Shown here: positions 13,657 through 14,898 of the stretch, piece by piece
Numbering within the stretch: position 1 is the first letter of the stretch
Layout of the letters: every line of letters begins with the position of its first letter
Source of the DNA: an uncultured Alphaproteobacteria bacterium
Lineage (GTDB): Bacteria > Pseudomonadota > Alphaproteobacteria > Caulobacterales > Parvularculaceae
Length of the DNA stretch: 14,898 nt
Direction of reading: 5' to 3'
Assembly (NCBI GenBank): GCA_938003575.1
Contig: CALKYG010000375.1
Location: 1 to 14,898 of the forward strand
Made by a program: the position numbers and the translations under genes
Notes under the pieces: generated by a model
Databases searched by the model: none
What the model was told of the DNA's origin: nothing
What the model saw: only the letters and a program-made list of their open reading frames with translations

Positions 13657-14874
13657 CTATTTGTGTCGGATCCGTAAACTTCTCGCGGCGACTTCCTGAT
13701 AATCCTCGATCAATCGATCAAGGATAGATTCCCAATCAAACGCCCGAGCCTTCGCGAGCGCCGCCTCGCCCATTCTCCGTCGAACGCCGCCATCCGATGA
13801 AAGCGCTATCAGCGCCCGCGCAAAACCGCCGGCGTCTCGCGCATCTGCGACTAGAACGCCTGTGGCGCCGTCGTCGACAAGCGACCGGCTTCCGGACGCC
13901 GCCGCGCATACGGCGGGAAGTCCGCTCGCCATCGCTTCCAGCGTCACATTGCCGAAAGTCTCGGTAATGCTCGGATTGAAGAATATGTCGGCGCTTGCAT
14001 AAGCTCTGGCGAGGCTCTCGCCCTCAAGATAGCCGGTGAAAACGCCGGTCGGCAGGATTTCCTCAAACCGCTTACGCTCCGGACCGTCGCCAACCACCAT
14101 CGCACGAATCTTCGCGTCAGAGGCCGCGGCCAGGCGGAGGGCGTCGGCAAACACGTCGATCGCCTTTTCAAGAACGACGCGGCCGACGAAGGCGACGACA
14201 ATTTCGTCGTCGGCGATCGCCAGAGAACGGCGCCAGGCCATGTCGCGGCGCACGGGGTTAAACAGCTTCTGATCCACCCCGCGCGCCCACAGGCGGATAT
14301 CCCTGCCGATGCGATCGCGCCTTAATTCGTCCACCATCGACTGCGACGGGGCATAGACGCGTTCACAGCGCGCATAGAAATACCGCATGTAGTCGGTGAC
14401 GCGGCCCTCAAGCCAGGCCATTCCGTAATAGCGCGGATAGGTGTCGAACCTCGTGTGAAAGGATGCGACCGCAGGAATTCCCCGACTTTGGGCGTAATTC
14501 AGCGCCGAAAGCCCAAGCCAGTCCGGCGCCGCCACATGAACAATCGTCGGGCCGAAATCTTCAAGCCGCCGCCGCTGCTCGCCCCTGAGGCCGAGGCCGA
14601 GCCTGTATTCACTGCGTGACCCGGGCAGCGCGACGGATGGAATCGAAACAAGCTCCCCAGCATGTTTGAAAGCGGGCCTTTTCGTGGTCGGCGCGAAAAC
14701 AAGAGCCTTGTGGCCGCACGCTTCGAGGCGGGCGACCAAACGGTTCAACGCCCGGACTGGCCCATCCATGACGTAATTGTAATTGCCGGAAAACAACGTA
14801 ACCCGCAGCGCGGCTGGCGTGTCGGCCGCCCGCGCGATCCAGGCGGGCCGGCTGGCGCGGCGCGGTGGCGCCAT
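13657..14874 (-). CDS. GT4-type (GT-B fold) glycosyltransferase, start possibly beyond the window
   Basis: At least 405 residues. N-terminal half: FSGNYNYVMDGPVRALNRLV at 28-47, then AAPDWLGLSALNYAQ and SFHTRFDTYPRYYG, wording shared with bacterial GT4 enzymes annotated as mannosyl- or sulfoquinovosyl-type transferases. C-terminal half: FVGRVVLEKAIDVFADAL at 229-246 with the donor-contacting Arg and Lys, VVGDGPERKRFEE, and the E-x7-E motif ITETFGNVTLEAMASGLP at 303-320. A likely role is adding a hexose to a lipid or polyisoprenoid-linked acceptor. ATG 14874 is the first in the window, but the frame has no stop between it and the window edge, and the first 22 residues are Arg/Pro/Ala-rich and not conserved-looking, so the true start could be upstream or slightly inside. 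It heads the tandem GT4 pair. Confidence 0.9.
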   Translation of the reverse strand: MAPPRRASRPAWIARAADTPAALRVTLFSGNYNYVMDGPVRALNRLVARLEACGHKALVFAPTTKRPAFKHAGELVSIPSVALPGSRSEYRLGLGLRGEQRRRLEDFGPTIVHVAAPDWLGLSALNYAQSRGIPAVASFHTRFDTYPRYYGMAWLEGRVTDYMRYFYARCERVYAPSQSMVDELRRDRIGRDIRLWARGVDQKLFNPVRRDMAWRRSLAIADDEIVVAFVGRVVLEKAIDVFADALRLAAASDAKIRAMVVGDGPERKRFEEILPTGVFTGYLEGESLARAYASADIFFNPSITETFGNVTLEAMASGLPAVCAAASGSRSLVDDGATGVLVADARDAGGFARALIALSSDGGVRRRMGEAALAKARAFDWESILDRLIEDYQEVAARSLRIRHK

Positions 14875-14898
14875 ACGGCCAGGCGCCTCGCGGGCGGC

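Noticed and set aside
1..14898. CRISPR arrays, tRNA or rRNA genes, insertion sequences, phage or defence genes
   Set aside because: No regularly spaced repeats, no tRNA-like cloverleaf noticed by eye, and no transposase, integrase or nuclease-defence motif in any supported gene.

Overview
The window looks like part of the chromosome of a GC-rich alphaproteobacterium. This rests on the uniform GC-rich codon use, the ftsY–yciB(ispZ) pair with mtaB close by, an lptF–lptG operon, and the style of the glycosyltransferases. I cannot name a genus. There is no rRNA, tRNA, CRISPR array, insertion sequence or integrase. Genes are packed tightly, and three convergent pairs overlap at their 3' ends (1634-1637, 4643-4670, 12408-12411).

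Left end (1-734, minus strand): the first codons of a livM-type ABC permease, preceded by a striking ORF. Its first ~155 residues are a TauE/SafE sulfite-exporter-like membrane protein, while its last ~65 residues are the C-terminus of a LivH branched-chain amino acid permease. The LivH end still overlaps the livM start codon (TAATG). This is either a real in-frame fusion that replaced most of livH, or a chimeric assembly junction.

Housekeeping stretch (837-6662): exodeoxyribonuclease III, a kynureninase-like PLP enzyme, a SPOUT (TrmH-like) RNA methyltransferase, a MarR regulator with a histone H1-like Lys/Ala/Pro tail, a NUDIX hydrolase, the septation/membrane protein YciB, and the signal recognition particle receptor FtsY. 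Between ftsY and mtaB, on the opposite strand, lies a 49-residue Lys/Ala-rich histone H1-like protein. It has its own leader hairpin and a strong 18-bp intrinsic terminator.

Envelope and tRNA modification (6746-10386, minus strand): lptF, lptG and mtaB read in one direction. LptFG form the membrane part of the lipopolysaccharide export machine. MtaB methylthiolates t6A37 of tRNA.

Right end (10502-14874): a glycan cluster with a multi-pass membrane protein, a family-2 glycosyltransferase read divergently from it, and two GT-B (GT4-type) glycosyltransferases in tandem on the minus strand. Together they suggest synthesis, and perhaps transmembrane movement, of an uncharacterised glycolipid or surface polysaccharide beside the LPS export genes. 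The best candidates for something new are the TauE–LivH fusion, the two independent histone H1-like elements, and this glycan cluster.
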